A stretch of 64,000 bases of DNA from Paenibacillus sp. RC67 (GTDB lineage: Bacteria > Bacillota > Bacilli > Paenibacillales > NBRC-103111), in contig NZ_CP125098.1 of assembly GCF_030020805.1 (NCBI RefSeq), positions 3,061,501-3,125,500 on the forward strand. The letters are read 5' to 3'. Within the stretch, counting starts at the first letter, position 1. Each line of letters opens with the position of its first letter. Below the pieces are notes generated by a model. The model was not told the origin of the DNA. It made no database searches and worked only from the letters and a program-made list of their open reading frames with translations. Both the position numbers and the translations under genes were made by a program. Positions 42,943 to 51,844 of this stretch are shown piece by piece.

Positions 42943-43821
42943 TTATAAAAGCAATTTCATATGTACTTGTTCTACCGAGGTGGTAAAACCGATTCGCTTC
43001 AACAGGCTGATTAACTCCAGATTTGATTCCCTCAGATTCACGGCTACGCGCTTACACGTGTGATCAAGTGGGGACAGCGCAGCTTGTAATGCTGCTGACA
43101 GAATCGCTTCCGTATCTGCATGGCAGGGCATTGCCTCACATTGATACACTGTGACCGCAACCAGCATGCCATCCTCTCCCAGCACTCGTTTAAGCAGCAG
43201 ATATCCAACCGTTTCTCCACAATCACTTACGATGAGGCATTCGCCTTCCCTGATACTTGGCCACTGCGTCTGCCAGGCGGAGAGGGAACGGTAGAAAGCC
43301 AGCAGTTCGACCTCTCTGGATAATCCTCTGCGTACAAGGTATTTAGGATGTGGAGTGAGTACCTGTAGTTCGTTGTTCAATGTTTCATTGCATTGCAAAG
43401 TGATTAAGCGTTCGGTAATATCATACCCTGCATGCCGGTAGAGCTTAATTGCGGGTTCATTTTGAGCAATAGCCTCAAGTAACGCGATTTCAACATTCTG
43501 TTTCTGATACAAAAGGATATTTTGATGCATTAATTGTTTTCCAACACCTTTGCCCCTGTAAGCAGGTACGATGCCTGTACCTCCGTTCCAGGCGACCTTC
43601 CTGCCACCAATCCACCGAAATCCATTAATCACGAAGCCGATAGGTTCCTCCTTTTCGTACATCATTATGGAATGGTCGAGAGACAGCCCCTCGTTAACCG
43701 CTCTCGCCATAAATTTGTCCACATCCATAGCAATCGGCACAAAATACCCTTCAAAACCTTTATTCCATAACCAAACCAGCTCTTCCAATGATAACTTGCT
43801 CATTGATTGAAAGGTCACCAT
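42943..43821 (-). CDS. GNAT-family acetyltransferase, two-domain
   Basis: The protein (292 aa) has an N-terminal GNAT domain with the acetyl-CoA loop VPAYRGKGVGKQLMHQ (about residues 84-100) and IKLYRHAGYDI. A second, weaker GNAT-like part lies in the C-terminal half. Targets of such proteins cannot be inferred. The ATG at 43821 (start MVTFQSMSKLS) is chosen because GGAGG lies about 9 nt upstream; earlier in-frame codons have none. It stands alone between two terminators. Confidence 0.88.
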   Translation of the reverse strand: MVTFQSMSKLSLEELVWLWNKGFEGYFVPIAMDVDKFMARAVNEGLSLDHSIMMYEKEEPIGFVINGFRWIGGRKVAWNGGTGIVPAYRGKGVGKQLMHQNILLYQKQNVEIALLEAIAQNEPAIKLYRHAGYDITERLITLQCNETLNNELQVLTPHPKYLVRRGLSREVELLAFYRSLSAWQTQWPSIREGECLIVSDCGETVGYLLLKRVLGEDGMLVAVTVYQCEAMPCHADTEAILSAALQAALSPLDHTCKRVAVNLRESNLELISLLKRIGFTTSVEQVHMKLLL

Positions 43822-44029
43822 CAAGGACAGCCTCCATTGTATATACTTTTTAATAGCAAAAAAATGTTTACCTAGCATAAAGAATAACTCTGTGTGCTTG
43901 AGCAAATACCGCGGACAGAACGTGTCTCTCAGAATAAATTAACCATTTGTCAATTCTAAGTTGAGATCATGCTGGAGCAAATTCGACCCGGCTTTTTTAT
44001 CTTCTATCGTGAAGCATCCATTGCAGATT

Positions 44030-44860
44030 TCATCTTTTGGCTGCGCCAATCCGGTAAGCACGCGGAGAGATGCCGGTATTCTTTTTGAAAGATTTGGAGA
44101 AGTGATATACATCGCTAAATCCGGTTACAGAAGCAATGTCGGCAAGGGTGTCATCCGTGCTGGTTAATAAATCTTTTGCTTTATCAAGTCTTCTTTTGTA
44201 AATATATTGCATGGGCGTAATGCCAAGATGCGTTTTCATAAAATGATATAAATAGTTCGTATTGAAGTGCATAATTTCCGCCAGCTGCTCAATCTTGATA
44301 TCCTTGTCCATATGATGATCGATGTACTCCGTGACTCTTTGAAGCTTAAGGACGGAAGCAGGAGCCACCGATTCCAGTTCATTGCGAACACTATGGTCTA
44401 TAAAGGAAGAAATGATCTCGTAAATGGCTGATTTGGCCCTAAGCGACAAAGAGGGTGCAGTCCAAGACAGCGTCTGCTCCATACGTTGAAAGGCTTGTAC
44501 GATTCCGTCAAATGGAGAGGTATTCATGACATAAGGAAGCCCATAATATTGGAACAAGGGAGAGAACATAATATTGGATGTAAAATGGCACCAATATTTG
44601 GTATAAGTATTGGAGCTAACCGTAGAGAAGGAGTGCAGGGTACCTGCCGGAATGAACACGAATTGCCCAGGAGAAGGATACACATCTTGATCCTGAATGC
44701 GAATCCACCCTTCGCCATCGCAAATATAGTACATTTTATTGTATTCAGGATTTAAATTCTGGTATCCCCAATCAGGCCGGCAATGGGTAAACCCTCCGTT
44801 TAATAAATGGATCTGTAAGTCAGATATGTAGTTATAAATCAAATCTTTTCTGTTCTCCAT
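44030..44860 (-). CDS. AraC-family transcriptional regulator
   Basis: The product (276 aa) has an N-terminal cupin-like sensor (YPSPGQFVFIPAGTLHSF near residue 60) and a C-terminal double HTH (about 180-275) with IEQLAEIMHFNTNYLYHFMK and DIASVTGFSDVYHFSKSFKK, then GISPRAYR. This is typical of sugar-responsive AraC regulators in Paenibacillus. The ATG at 44860 follows AGAGGTGAG. No obvious sugar gene flanks it, so the target is unknown. Confidence 0.92.
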   Translation of the reverse strand: MENRKDLIYNYISDLQIHLLNGGFTHCRPDWGYQNLNPEYNKMYYICDGEGWIRIQDQDVYPSPGQFVFIPAGTLHSFSTVSSNTYTKYWCHFTSNIMFSPLFQYYGLPYVMNTSPFDGIVQAFQRMEQTLSWTAPSLSLRAKSAIYEIISSFIDHSVRNELESVAPASVLKLQRVTEYIDHHMDKDIKIEQLAEIMHFNTNYLYHFMKTHLGITPMQYIYKRRLDKAKDLLTSTDDTLADIASVTGFSDVYHFSKSFKKNTGISPRAYRIGAAKR

Positions 44861-44943
44861 TTCGGCACTCACCTCTCTTGTCAAAAGCAGGAACCGTCTC
44901 TATTTTAATATAAAACGAGTCACAATTGAACAGTTCCAGACAT

Positions 44944-44967
44944 GAAAAAAGAGGCTTGAGCAGCCTC
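44944..44967 (-). terminator. Terminator of the gene at 44976
   Basis: GAGGCT (44951-44956) pairs with AGCCTC (44962-44967), followed on the minus strand by UUUUUUC. Confidence 0.85.
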
Positions 44968-44975
44968 CGTGTCTT

Positions 44976-45389
44976 TTAAGCGTATGCTTTTTCCTTAAGC
45001 TCGAGCTTTACAGCAGTCAAATGCGTTAGTTCCGGTGTTGAGAAAAATTCGGCAAGTCGGCGCAATCTCATGTAAATCGTTCGGAGCACGACGGAATCCA
45101 TATCCGTTATCATACTTTGATTAGCGATAAAATCTTGAATGCTTACTTTTATAAGGAAATCACTGTCTCGTAAATTCACGGATAACTGTTTGCTTGGATT
45201 GTAGCCGTTATTAAGAATATATTTGGTTTGCTGAAGCGCGTTTTGAAAAAGATCAACACATCTTTTAGTGACAGAGACTTGTCTTTTCAATCCATATGAA
45301 TCTTTAACGACTAATAGTCGGTTAGCTGCATCCAGAGAGTCTTTCTTTAAATACACGATTTCGTGGGTGCCTATACCTTCCATGAGCAA
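44976..45389 (-). CDS. Hypothetical protein of unclear start, at least 137 aa
   Basis: I do not recognise the family. The product is helical, with LVVKDSYGLKRQVSVTKRCVDL near residue 25 and SVVLRTIYMRLRRLAEFF near the end. The usual start codons at 45389 (TTG) and 45383 (ATG) have no ribosome binding site. The same frame stays open upstream as far as three ATT codons at 45461-45453, and AAGGGA (45476-45471) lies 9 nt before the first. The real start may thus be an ATT, giving 161 aa, or a base may be wrong just upstream. Confidence 0.5.
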   Translation of the reverse strand: MLMEGIGTHEIVYLKKDSLDAANRLLVVKDSYGLKRQVSVTKRCVDLFQNALQQTKYILNNGYNPSKQLSVNLRDSDFLIKVSIQDFIANQSMITDMDSVVLRTIYMRLRRLAEFFSTPELTHLTAVKLELKEKAYA

Positions 45390-45461
45390 ACGAATAATAA
45401 TCGCATCTTGTGGATTGATACATTGAGACTCAATAAAATTAATTTTTTCAAAAATAATAAT

Positions 45462-45837
45462 AGCAAATCATCCCTTCAGATTTCGTTAGTGGTTAGTGGG
45501 TACTGGAATATTTTACAATAAGTAAACCATTAATTATACGATGTAAAAAAGGAAGTTTTGTCGTATGTTGACTTTCTTCTAAAATACTTTATGACAACAG
45601 TCTTGGTAATATTACTTAAATATTAGGCAATTACTGAAGGATTGAAGCCATGTATGCAAATGAGGATTTATGCTACCAGCATAAAGGTGGGATTCTGTAA
45701 GCATATGTAGAATAATTTAATGAGCATGGCGCTCTTTTTTGACAATTTTAAACTGCATGATGAATGAATACTGGAAGGATTTCACAGCCGAGCTGCGAAT
45801 TAGTACATTATTGAACTCAAAGGGGTGAATCATTTCC
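45462..45837. other. Gene-poor region with one possible small ORF
   Basis: An ORF of 16 codons runs from 45650 to 45700 (MYANEDLCYQHKGGIL) with AAGGA 8 nt upstream, contains a hairpin TTATGCT-ACC-AGCATAA (45668-45684), and is followed by GAGC/GCTC (45722-45734) and six T. It may be a small expressed peptide or RNA, or chance. No other feature is seen. Confidence 0.3.
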
Positions 45838-47265
45838 ATGGATCAAGCGTATGTTTTACCTAGATGCAGGCCGGAGTCGGTTGGTATATCTCCATTAGCA
45901 GTGGCGGCTTTTTTGGAGGCAGCAGACTCGAGTAAGATTGGGCTTCATAGCTTTATGCTGCTGCGTCAAGGTCAAGTGGCAGCTGAGGCAAGTTGGTCTC
46001 CTTATCATGCTGATAACCTTCATATGCTGTTCTCATTGAGTAAGAGCTTTACTTCAACTGCAATTGGATTAGCTGTCGAGGAAGGACTTTTATTGTTGGA
46101 TGATTTTGTAATAAATTTTTTCCCAGATAAAAAGGTTCAAAGGAGCGGGAATTTTAGCTCATTGCGTGTAAGGCACTTATTGTCTATGTCAACGGGACAC
46201 AGTCAAGACACGATGCAGAAGCTGTGGGATTCTCCCGATGGAGATTGGGTTCAGGCTTTCTTGAACACCACTATTGAGTATGAACCAGGTACGCATTTCG
46301 TATATAACAGTGGCGCGAGCTATATGCTCTCAGCAATCCTACAAAAGGTATCAGGGCAAACACTCATGGAATATTTGCAGCCGCGGTTACTTCAACCGTT
46401 GGGCATTGGGGGTGTGTCTTGGGCTACGTGTCCAAGAGGCATAAACACGGGAGGCTGGGGCCTTAGTGTTAAGGTGGAGCATATTGCTTTGTTTGGTCAA
46501 TTGTATTTGCAAAAGGGAATGTGGCAAGGAAAGAGGCTGTTGTCCGAGGCTTGGGTGGAAGAAGCTACCTCCTTGCAAATTCAGAATGGAGCGGGCGAAG
46601 AAAGCGATTGGAAGCAAGGATACGGTTTTCAATTTTGGATGTGCCGACATGGAGCTTATAGAGGTGACGGTGCGTTCGGACAGTTCTGTATCGTACTGCC
46701 CAAGCAGGAAGTCGTTATTGCTATGACCTCGGGTATGAAGAAGCTGCAGCCTGTTCTTGATTTGGTGTGGACATACTTGCTGCCGGGATTTTTGGAGCAG
46801 CCGTTAGCCAACGATGAGGAAGCCTATGAATCGCTTAATCGGATAAGCAACTCTCTTGCTTACAAACCCTTGGCATCAGAGGCTTCATCCGAAATGGCGG
46901 CTCAAGTATCGTGCAAACGAATGGTTTTTGCACCTAATGAGTTGAAGTTTGAAGCAGCTATGCTTAAGTTTACGGATAATGCTTGTGTAGTTACGTACTG
47001 GAATCAAAACGGTGAGGACCAAGTACGCTGCGGAATCAATCATTGGATAGAAGGCAGAACGAACCTGACAGGAAGGCCTTCGAAAGTAGCCGCAAGCGGG
47101 AGTTGGCTTACTTCAGAAACATTCGAAATGGAATGGCGATATGTAACGACTCCATTTTCAGATAGGGTAACATGCAGGTTTGATGAGAATGGCGTTCATA
47201 TTGAGCTTTTGCGCCTCGTAGGCGGCCCTGAACAACCCGTGTTGATCGAGGGAAAATGGGAATAA
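45838..47265 (+). CDS. Serine hydrolase, class C beta-lactamase fold
   Basis: The 475-residue protein has the S-x-x-K motif in SLSKSFTST (about residue 68), the Tyr motif in YNSGASY (about 160) and a late HGAYRGDGAFGQ region, which together fit the AmpC/esterase/penicillin-binding-protein-like family. The last 130 residues add a beta-rich extension. No signal peptide is visible, so it may be cytoplasmic, perhaps an esterase or peptidase. AAGGGGTGA precedes the ATG. An M3 peptidase gene follows after 28 nt, probably in the same transcript. Confidence 0.9.
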   Translation: MDQAYVLPRCRPESVGISPLAVAAFLEAADSSKIGLHSFMLLRQGQVAAEASWSPYHADNLHMLFSLSKSFTSTAIGLAVEEGLLLLDDFVINFFPDKKVQRSGNFSSLRVRHLLSMSTGHSQDTMQKLWDSPDGDWVQAFLNTTIEYEPGTHFVYNSGASYMLSAILQKVSGQTLMEYLQPRLLQPLGIGGVSWATCPRGINTGGWGLSVKVEHIALFGQLYLQKGMWQGKRLLSEAWVEEATSLQIQNGAGEESDWKQGYGFQFWMCRHGAYRGDGAFGQFCIVLPKQEVVIAMTSGMKKLQPVLDLVWTYLLPGFLEQPLANDEEAYESLNRISNSLAYKPLASEASSEMAAQVSCKRMVFAPNELKFEAAMLKFTDNACVVTYWNQNGEDQVRCGINHWIEGRTNLTGRPSKVAASGSWLTSETFEMEWRYVTTPFSDRVTCRFDENGVHIELLRLVGGPEQPVLIEGKWE

Positions 47266-47293
47266 CGATATCAAAAAGAAAGCAGGTAGAACC

Positions 47294-48985
47294 ATGAGAT
47301 TTCAAGATTATGTATATGAACGTCCGAATATGGAGCAGTTTGCCCGTGATTTTGCCATCTTGATAGAGCAGTTTGCAGCTGCGGATACATTCGAAGAACA
47401 AGATGCGGCCATGGATGCGATCAATGCAGCTCGCAGAGAAGTTTCATCTATGCTTACCATCGCACGTATAAGGCATTCTATTAATACCGCGGATCCATTT
47501 TATAAAGCGGAGCAGGATTATATAGATGAACAATCACCGGTGTATCAAGGCTTAATTACGGAATATTACAAAGCGTTAGCTGATTCGAAATTCCGTCCGC
47601 AGCTGGAAGCCAAATGGGGACGGCAGCTGTTTGCAACGGCAGAGCTATCTCAGAAAACGTTCAATCCGATCATCGTAGAGGATCTTAAGGAAGAGAACAA
47701 GAAGTCGAGTGAATACATAAAACTGGTTGCTTCCGCTAAAATCGAGTTTGACGGTCAGGAGCGTACGCTTTCCCAGCTATCACCGTTTATGCAATCGACG
47801 GATCGGGAAACCCGGAAGAAAGCCACAGATGCGCGCTATTCGTTCTTTGAAGCAAATGAAGCAGTGGTTGATGATATTTATGATCAACTTGTACGTATGC
47901 GCACTCAAATTGCCCGGAAGCTGGGTTATCGCAACTTTATCGAGTTAGGCTATGCCCGCATGAACCGGACAGATTATGGTCCAGAGCAAGTAGCGAAATT
48001 CCGTTTGCAGGTGCTGGAACATATCGTACCCGCGGCATCGGAGTTATTCGAACGCAAGCGTATTCGTCTTGGAGTGGATTCACTTCGTTATTATGACGGA
48101 TTGTCGTTCTTGACAGGGAACCCGAAGCCAAAAGGAGACCCGGATTGGATCGTACAGCAGGCCAAAACGATGTATTCAGAGATGTCACCGGAAACAGATG
48201 AATTTTTCAGCTTCATGTTGGATAATGGGTTGATGGATCTGGAGAGCAAGCCAGGCAAGCGTGTCGGCGGTTATTGTACCTATATCGGATCGCATAAAGC
48301 TCCGTTTATTTTCTCTAACTTTAATGGGACTTCACATGATGTCGATGTATTAACACATGAGGCGGGCCATGCTTTTCAGTCTTACATGAGCCGAGACTTA
48401 GCAGTACCGGAATATTTGCATCCGACGTTGGATGCCTGCGAGATTCATTCGATGAGTATGGAATTCCTGGCTTGGCCTTGGGTGGATTCATTCTTCAAGG
48501 AGGATACGGATAAATACAAGTTCTCCCACCTGGGAAGTGCAATTACATTCATTCCTTATGGGGTTGCCGTTGATGAATTCCAGCATCTCATTTACGAAAA
48601 TCCTGAGATGACTCCAGCCGAAAGGAAGCAAGCATGGCGCGAAGTTGAGCGCAAGTATGTGCCTAGCCGCGTATACGACGATATGCCATTTTTGGAGCGG
48701 GGAGGCTTCTGGCATCAGCAGCAGCATATTTTCAAAAGTCCATTCTACTATATTGATTATACACTCGCACAGATTTGTTCCTTGCAGTATTGGAAGCTTG
48801 CTAATGATGACCGCGAATCAGCATGGTCGAGCTATTTGAAGCTGTGCCGGGCAGGCGGCAGTGAGTCTTTCACGCAATTGGTGAAGCTTGCGGGACTTCG
48901 CTCACCATTCGAGGAAGGCTGTATTGCTCCTATAATTGGAGATATCCGGGCGTGGCTTAACGCTATTGACGATACTAAGCTTTAG
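47294..48985 (+). CDS. M3 family oligoendopeptidase
   Basis: The protein (563 aa) contains the zinc motif HEAGHAFQ (HExxH) near residue 356 and the downstream ligand region EIHSMSMEFLAWPW, as in oligoendopeptidase F-type M3 peptidases. The N-terminal helical half includes ARKLGYRNFIELGY. It degrades short peptides in the cytoplasm. The ribosome binding site is weak (AGCAGG). It follows the serine hydrolase closely, and a hairpin ends the pair. Confidence 0.94.
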   Translation: MRFQDYVYERPNMEQFARDFAILIEQFAAADTFEEQDAAMDAINAARREVSSMLTIARIRHSINTADPFYKAEQDYIDEQSPVYQGLITEYYKALADSKFRPQLEAKWGRQLFATAELSQKTFNPIIVEDLKEENKKSSEYIKLVASAKIEFDGQERTLSQLSPFMQSTDRETRKKATDARYSFFEANEAVVDDIYDQLVRMRTQIARKLGYRNFIELGYARMNRTDYGPEQVAKFRLQVLEHIVPAASELFERKRIRLGVDSLRYYDGLSFLTGNPKPKGDPDWIVQQAKTMYSEMSPETDEFFSFMLDNGLMDLESKPGKRVGGYCTYIGSHKAPFIFSNFNGTSHDVDVLTHEAGHAFQSYMSRDLAVPEYLHPTLDACEIHSMSMEFLAWPWVDSFFKEDTDKYKFSHLGSAITFIPYGVAVDEFQHLIYENPEMTPAERKQAWREVERKYVPSRVYDDMPFLERGGFWHQQQHIFKSPFYYIDYTLAQICSLQYWKLANDDRESAWSSYLKLCRAGGSESFTQLVKLAGLRSPFEEGCIAPIIGDIRAWLNAIDDTKL

Positions 48986-49021
48986 GATTACAATCCGTAG
49001 CACAGCTTATTGTATTCATTG

Positions 49022-49050
49022 AGAAGAAGCAGCAACTGCTGCTTCTTCTT
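49022..49050 (+). terminator. Terminator of the hydrolase-peptidase pair
   Basis: GAAGAAGCAGC (49023-49033) pairs with GCTGCTTCTTC (49038-49048), with a tetraloop. The T-run is short. Confidence 0.75.
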
Positions 49051-49106
49051 ATGTCACACGAGAATGGACAAGCACAGCAGACGGGAAGTTGAGGGGAATA
49101 GAACAC

Positions 49107-50774
49107 GTGGGAATCACTGTGAGGGAAGCAATGCAATTTGGCGGCCTTGCTAGTTGTAAGGTGGTTGCTGGAGATAGAGGACTCGACAATCAGATTGAAT
49201 CGATTACCGTTATGGAAGTGCCTGATGTCGTACGCTGGTTGAACGGGAATGTGTTACTATTATCCAGCTTGTATCCCATTAAGGACGATGAGGAAGCTAT
49301 TCGTTCGTTAGTTCCGCAGTTGGCAGCCGCAGGTAACTCGGCATTGGCCATTAAAACCCAAACTTATGTGGACAAGATTCCTGTCACAATTATCGATGCA
49401 GGGAATCGTTTGAACTTTCCAATCATTGAAATTCCAAGTGATATGGCCTATTTGGAAATTATGACGCCATTGATGGAGCCTATTTTAAAAAGAGTAGATA
49501 CAGGAAAATCAAGATTGGAGGATTTTTACCAATGGATCAAAGAGCTTGCTCTCGGAGGTAAGGGAATCCCGGCTTTGACAGAGGCTATCGAACAAATGAC
49601 GGGCAACCTCATTACAGTAGGATCCGAACTATCTTCGTTAGAGCTGTTCCAAGGGATGGATGTCATCCCTCTCACGCGGGCTCAGCATAGTGATTTAAAA
49701 GCGGCAAAGCGGCCCATTCGGATGCAGCGCGTACTGAACCATAAGCAGACCTCTTGTATTGTTGCTCCTCTGCTTTTGAATGAGGAAGTATGGGGGGACA
49801 TCACATGTTGGCAGACGACAAGAGAGTTTATGGAGCAGGACTTTCAAGTGCTGGATCGTGCGATGATGCTCATAGCTCTGGAATTTCTTAAAGCTATTAC
49901 GAAGCATGATTTGGAGCAAGCTTTAAAAGATCATTTTTTAACAGATATTTTATTGAGCAGGCGACTAGATATAACAGAAGTGATCGAGAAAGCGAAAATG
50001 TTCGGTTGGGATTTCTCCCAAAGCTATCAGGTCGTCTGTATTCGCATAGATGAAAAGAACTATCGAGAAGAAGCTCAAGCTCCTGACGAGGAGAAGAATT
50101 CCGAACGTAATAGGAGGATACTGTACAAACTGAATTCCATATTCCGTTTTGATAGTCAACAAGCTATTGTGACATTAGTTAATGATTTGATTGTAATCTT
50201 GTTCTCCAGAGAGATTAAGAGTGGTATGCCATTACTTCCTTATATGAAGGACCCGTTAAAGGACAACATACTGCACAGAATGGATCATGTTCGCGATGAC
50301 TTAATAGCTGCTTACGACGATGCGTTAATTAGTATAGGTATAGGGCGCTTTTATGTTGGGCTTGACGGAATGCATAGAGGATATGAGGAAGCAACAAAAG
50401 CGATTCAATATGGAAAGCCTTGGGGACAGAATGGGGCGGTTCATTTTGAAGATTTGGGAATTTATCGTGTATTGCATGCCGTTCAGGATCATACGGAGCT
50501 TAAAAGCCTTCAAGCAGAAACGATAGGAAAGTTAGCGGCCTATGATTCGATTCACGAATCGGAATTGTTGTTCACGCTGAAGCAATATTTTGAAAACAAC
50601 GGCTCTGTATCCGAAACGGCTAAGAAGCTTTTTGTTCATGTCAATACGATTAAATATCGTCTGCAAAAAATAGAACAAATTACTGCTTGCAGCGTCCATA
50701 ATGCTGAACAGCAATTGCTTTTGCACATAGGATTAAAAATACACGGAATGCTTGAAGTTGAACAACCTTGTTAG
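49107..50774 (+). CDS. PucR-family transcriptional regulator
   Basis: The protein (555 aa) starts MGITVREAMQFGGL, the usual PucR N-terminal domain, with a central GGDEF-like/CdaR region and a C-terminal HTH_30 (LFVHVNTIKYRLQKIEQIT near residue 525). PucR controls purine catabolism in Bacillus; many paralogues regulate other amino acid or purine uses. GTG 49107 is chosen since GAGGGG lies upstream and the product then matches the family start. A phosphoribosyltransferase gene follows its terminator. Confidence 0.93.
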   Translation: MGITVREAMQFGGLASCKVVAGDRGLDNQIESITVMEVPDVVRWLNGNVLLLSSLYPIKDDEEAIRSLVPQLAAAGNSALAIKTQTYVDKIPVTIIDAGNRLNFPIIEIPSDMAYLEIMTPLMEPILKRVDTGKSRLEDFYQWIKELALGGKGIPALTEAIEQMTGNLITVGSELSSLELFQGMDVIPLTRAQHSDLKAAKRPIRMQRVLNHKQTSCIVAPLLLNEEVWGDITCWQTTREFMEQDFQVLDRAMMLIALEFLKAITKHDLEQALKDHFLTDILLSRRLDITEVIEKAKMFGWDFSQSYQVVCIRIDEKNYREEAQAPDEEKNSERNRRILYKLNSIFRFDSQQAIVTLVNDLIVILFSREIKSGMPLLPYMKDPLKDNILHRMDHVRDDLIAAYDDALISIGIGRFYVGLDGMHRGYEEATKAIQYGKPWGQNGAVHFEDLGIYRVLHAVQDHTELKSLQAETIGKLAAYDSIHESELLFTLKQYFENNGSVSETAKKLFVHVNTIKYRLQKIEQITACSVHNAEQQLLLHIGLKIHGMLEVEQPC

Positions 50775-50777
50775 CCA

Positions 50778-50802
50778 AACCGACGGAAGTCGGTTTTTTA
50801 TT
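50778..50802 (+). terminator. Terminator of the PucR gene
   Basis: AAACCGAC (50778-50785) pairs with GTCGGTTT (50790-50797), followed by T. Confidence 0.92.
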
Positions 50803-50883
50803 TTGTCTATATCCACATATCATTTCCCATTAAGGATGAGTATGATACGAGAGGTTACAAATAAATGCCATATGGAGGTTATT

Positions 50884-51414
50884 ATGAACAAGCAGGATTT
50901 GGAAAAAGCAATCTATAAAGCATCCCATCTAACAGGCAGCTTCAAGCTTAGATCAGGACAAATGTCGGATCAATATTTCGACAAGTTTCAATTCGAATCA
51001 GACCCCCGATTATTGTTTGCTATCACAAATGAACTCAAACAACTTCTGCCGCGTGATACGGAAATCATAGCTGGAATAGAGATGGGGGGTATCCCCATTG
51101 CGACGGCTTTATCCTTAGCCACGGGGATACCGGCTGTTTTTGTCAGGAAAGAAGCCAAAGCTTACGGGACATGCAAACTGGCCGAGGGTGTAGACATAGC
51201 CGGTAAACGAGTATGTATTATTGAAGATGTAGTTACAACAGGAGGTCAAATCATATTAAGCGCTAGAGAGCTTGCTGCGTATGGAGCAAAGCTAAGCACG
51301 GTTCTCTGTGTAATCGAGAGAGGATATAGTGGTAGTATGAATCTGGAAATAGAGGGATTAAAGCTAGTGTCCTTATTTCAGATGAACAAGGCTGTATCTG
51401 CACAGCAACAATAA
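50884..51414 (+). CDS. pyrE: Orotate phosphoribosyltransferase-type PRTase
   Basis: The product (176 aa) has the PRPP motif RVCIIEDVVTTGGQI (about residues 115-129), the PyrE-like start LEKAIYKASHLTGSFKLRSG and KEAKAYG. It should join orotate to PRPP in pyrimidine synthesis. It is slightly short and outside a pyr operon, so it may be a stand-alone or purine-related paralogue; the neighbouring PucR gene hints at nucleobase salvage. GGAGG precedes the ATG by a good distance. Confidence 0.85.
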   Translation: MNKQDLEKAIYKASHLTGSFKLRSGQMSDQYFDKFQFESDPRLLFAITNELKQLLPRDTEIIAGIEMGGIPIATALSLATGIPAVFVRKEAKAYGTCKLAEGVDIAGKRVCIIEDVVTTGGQIILSARELAAYGAKLSTVLCVIERGYSGSMNLEIEGLKLVSLFQMNKAVSAQQQ

Positions 51415-51498
51415 AAGTCATATAGTGACAACGGGATTCGAGCGTATTTTTAATAGATTACTGATAGTATGGAGGAAAATAGATTCATAGGAGGACTG

Positions 51499-51765
51499 AT
51501 GGAGATGCAGGAGCTGTATGGAGTATATGCTGTAGCTGCTGGACTAATTGGCATTATGTTGATTCTATGTTTCGATATCGTGAGAAGAAATAAGGAAATG
51601 GTTGAAACACTCACGAATAAAGAGAATAAACCGTCTAAGCAGGTATTGAATCAGGATAAATTGCCCGTCTATCCCCTATATATCGATTGCTCCTCCGATC
51701 TTATTAAGAAGCAGATGGGGTATGACTCTGCTGAACAACCAATGTCGATTAAACAAGGCGCTTAA
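51499..51765 (+). CDS. Small membrane-anchored hypothetical protein, 88 aa
   Basis: The protein has one N-terminal hydrophobic helix (about residues 9-28, YAVAAGLIGIMLILCFDIV) and a charged cytoplasmic tail. It is not recognised. The start is uncertain: ATG 51469 lacks a ribosome binding site, while 51499 and 51505 sit close behind GGAGG; 51499 was chosen. It follows pyrE by 85 nt. A hairpin between it and the SLH gene serves both. Confidence 0.5.
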   Translation: MEMQELYGVYAVAAGLIGIMLILCFDIVRRNKEMVETLTNKENKPSKQVLNQDKLPVYPLYIDCSSDLIKKQMGYDSAEQPMSIKQGA

Positions 51766-51794
51766 AAATTAAGCGAATCTTAAAAAAGGTAAAA

Positions 51795-51821
51795 AAGCCC
51801 TTGGCCAATGGCCAGGGGCTT
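51795..51821. terminator. Shared terminator before the SLH gene
   Basis: AAGCCC/GGGCTT and GGCC/GGCC form a strong hairpin. The A-rich left side gives a U-run on the minus strand, so it mainly ends the SLH transcript. Confidence 0.75.
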
Positions 51822-51844
51822 CGATTGTTCTGTTAAAACAAAGC

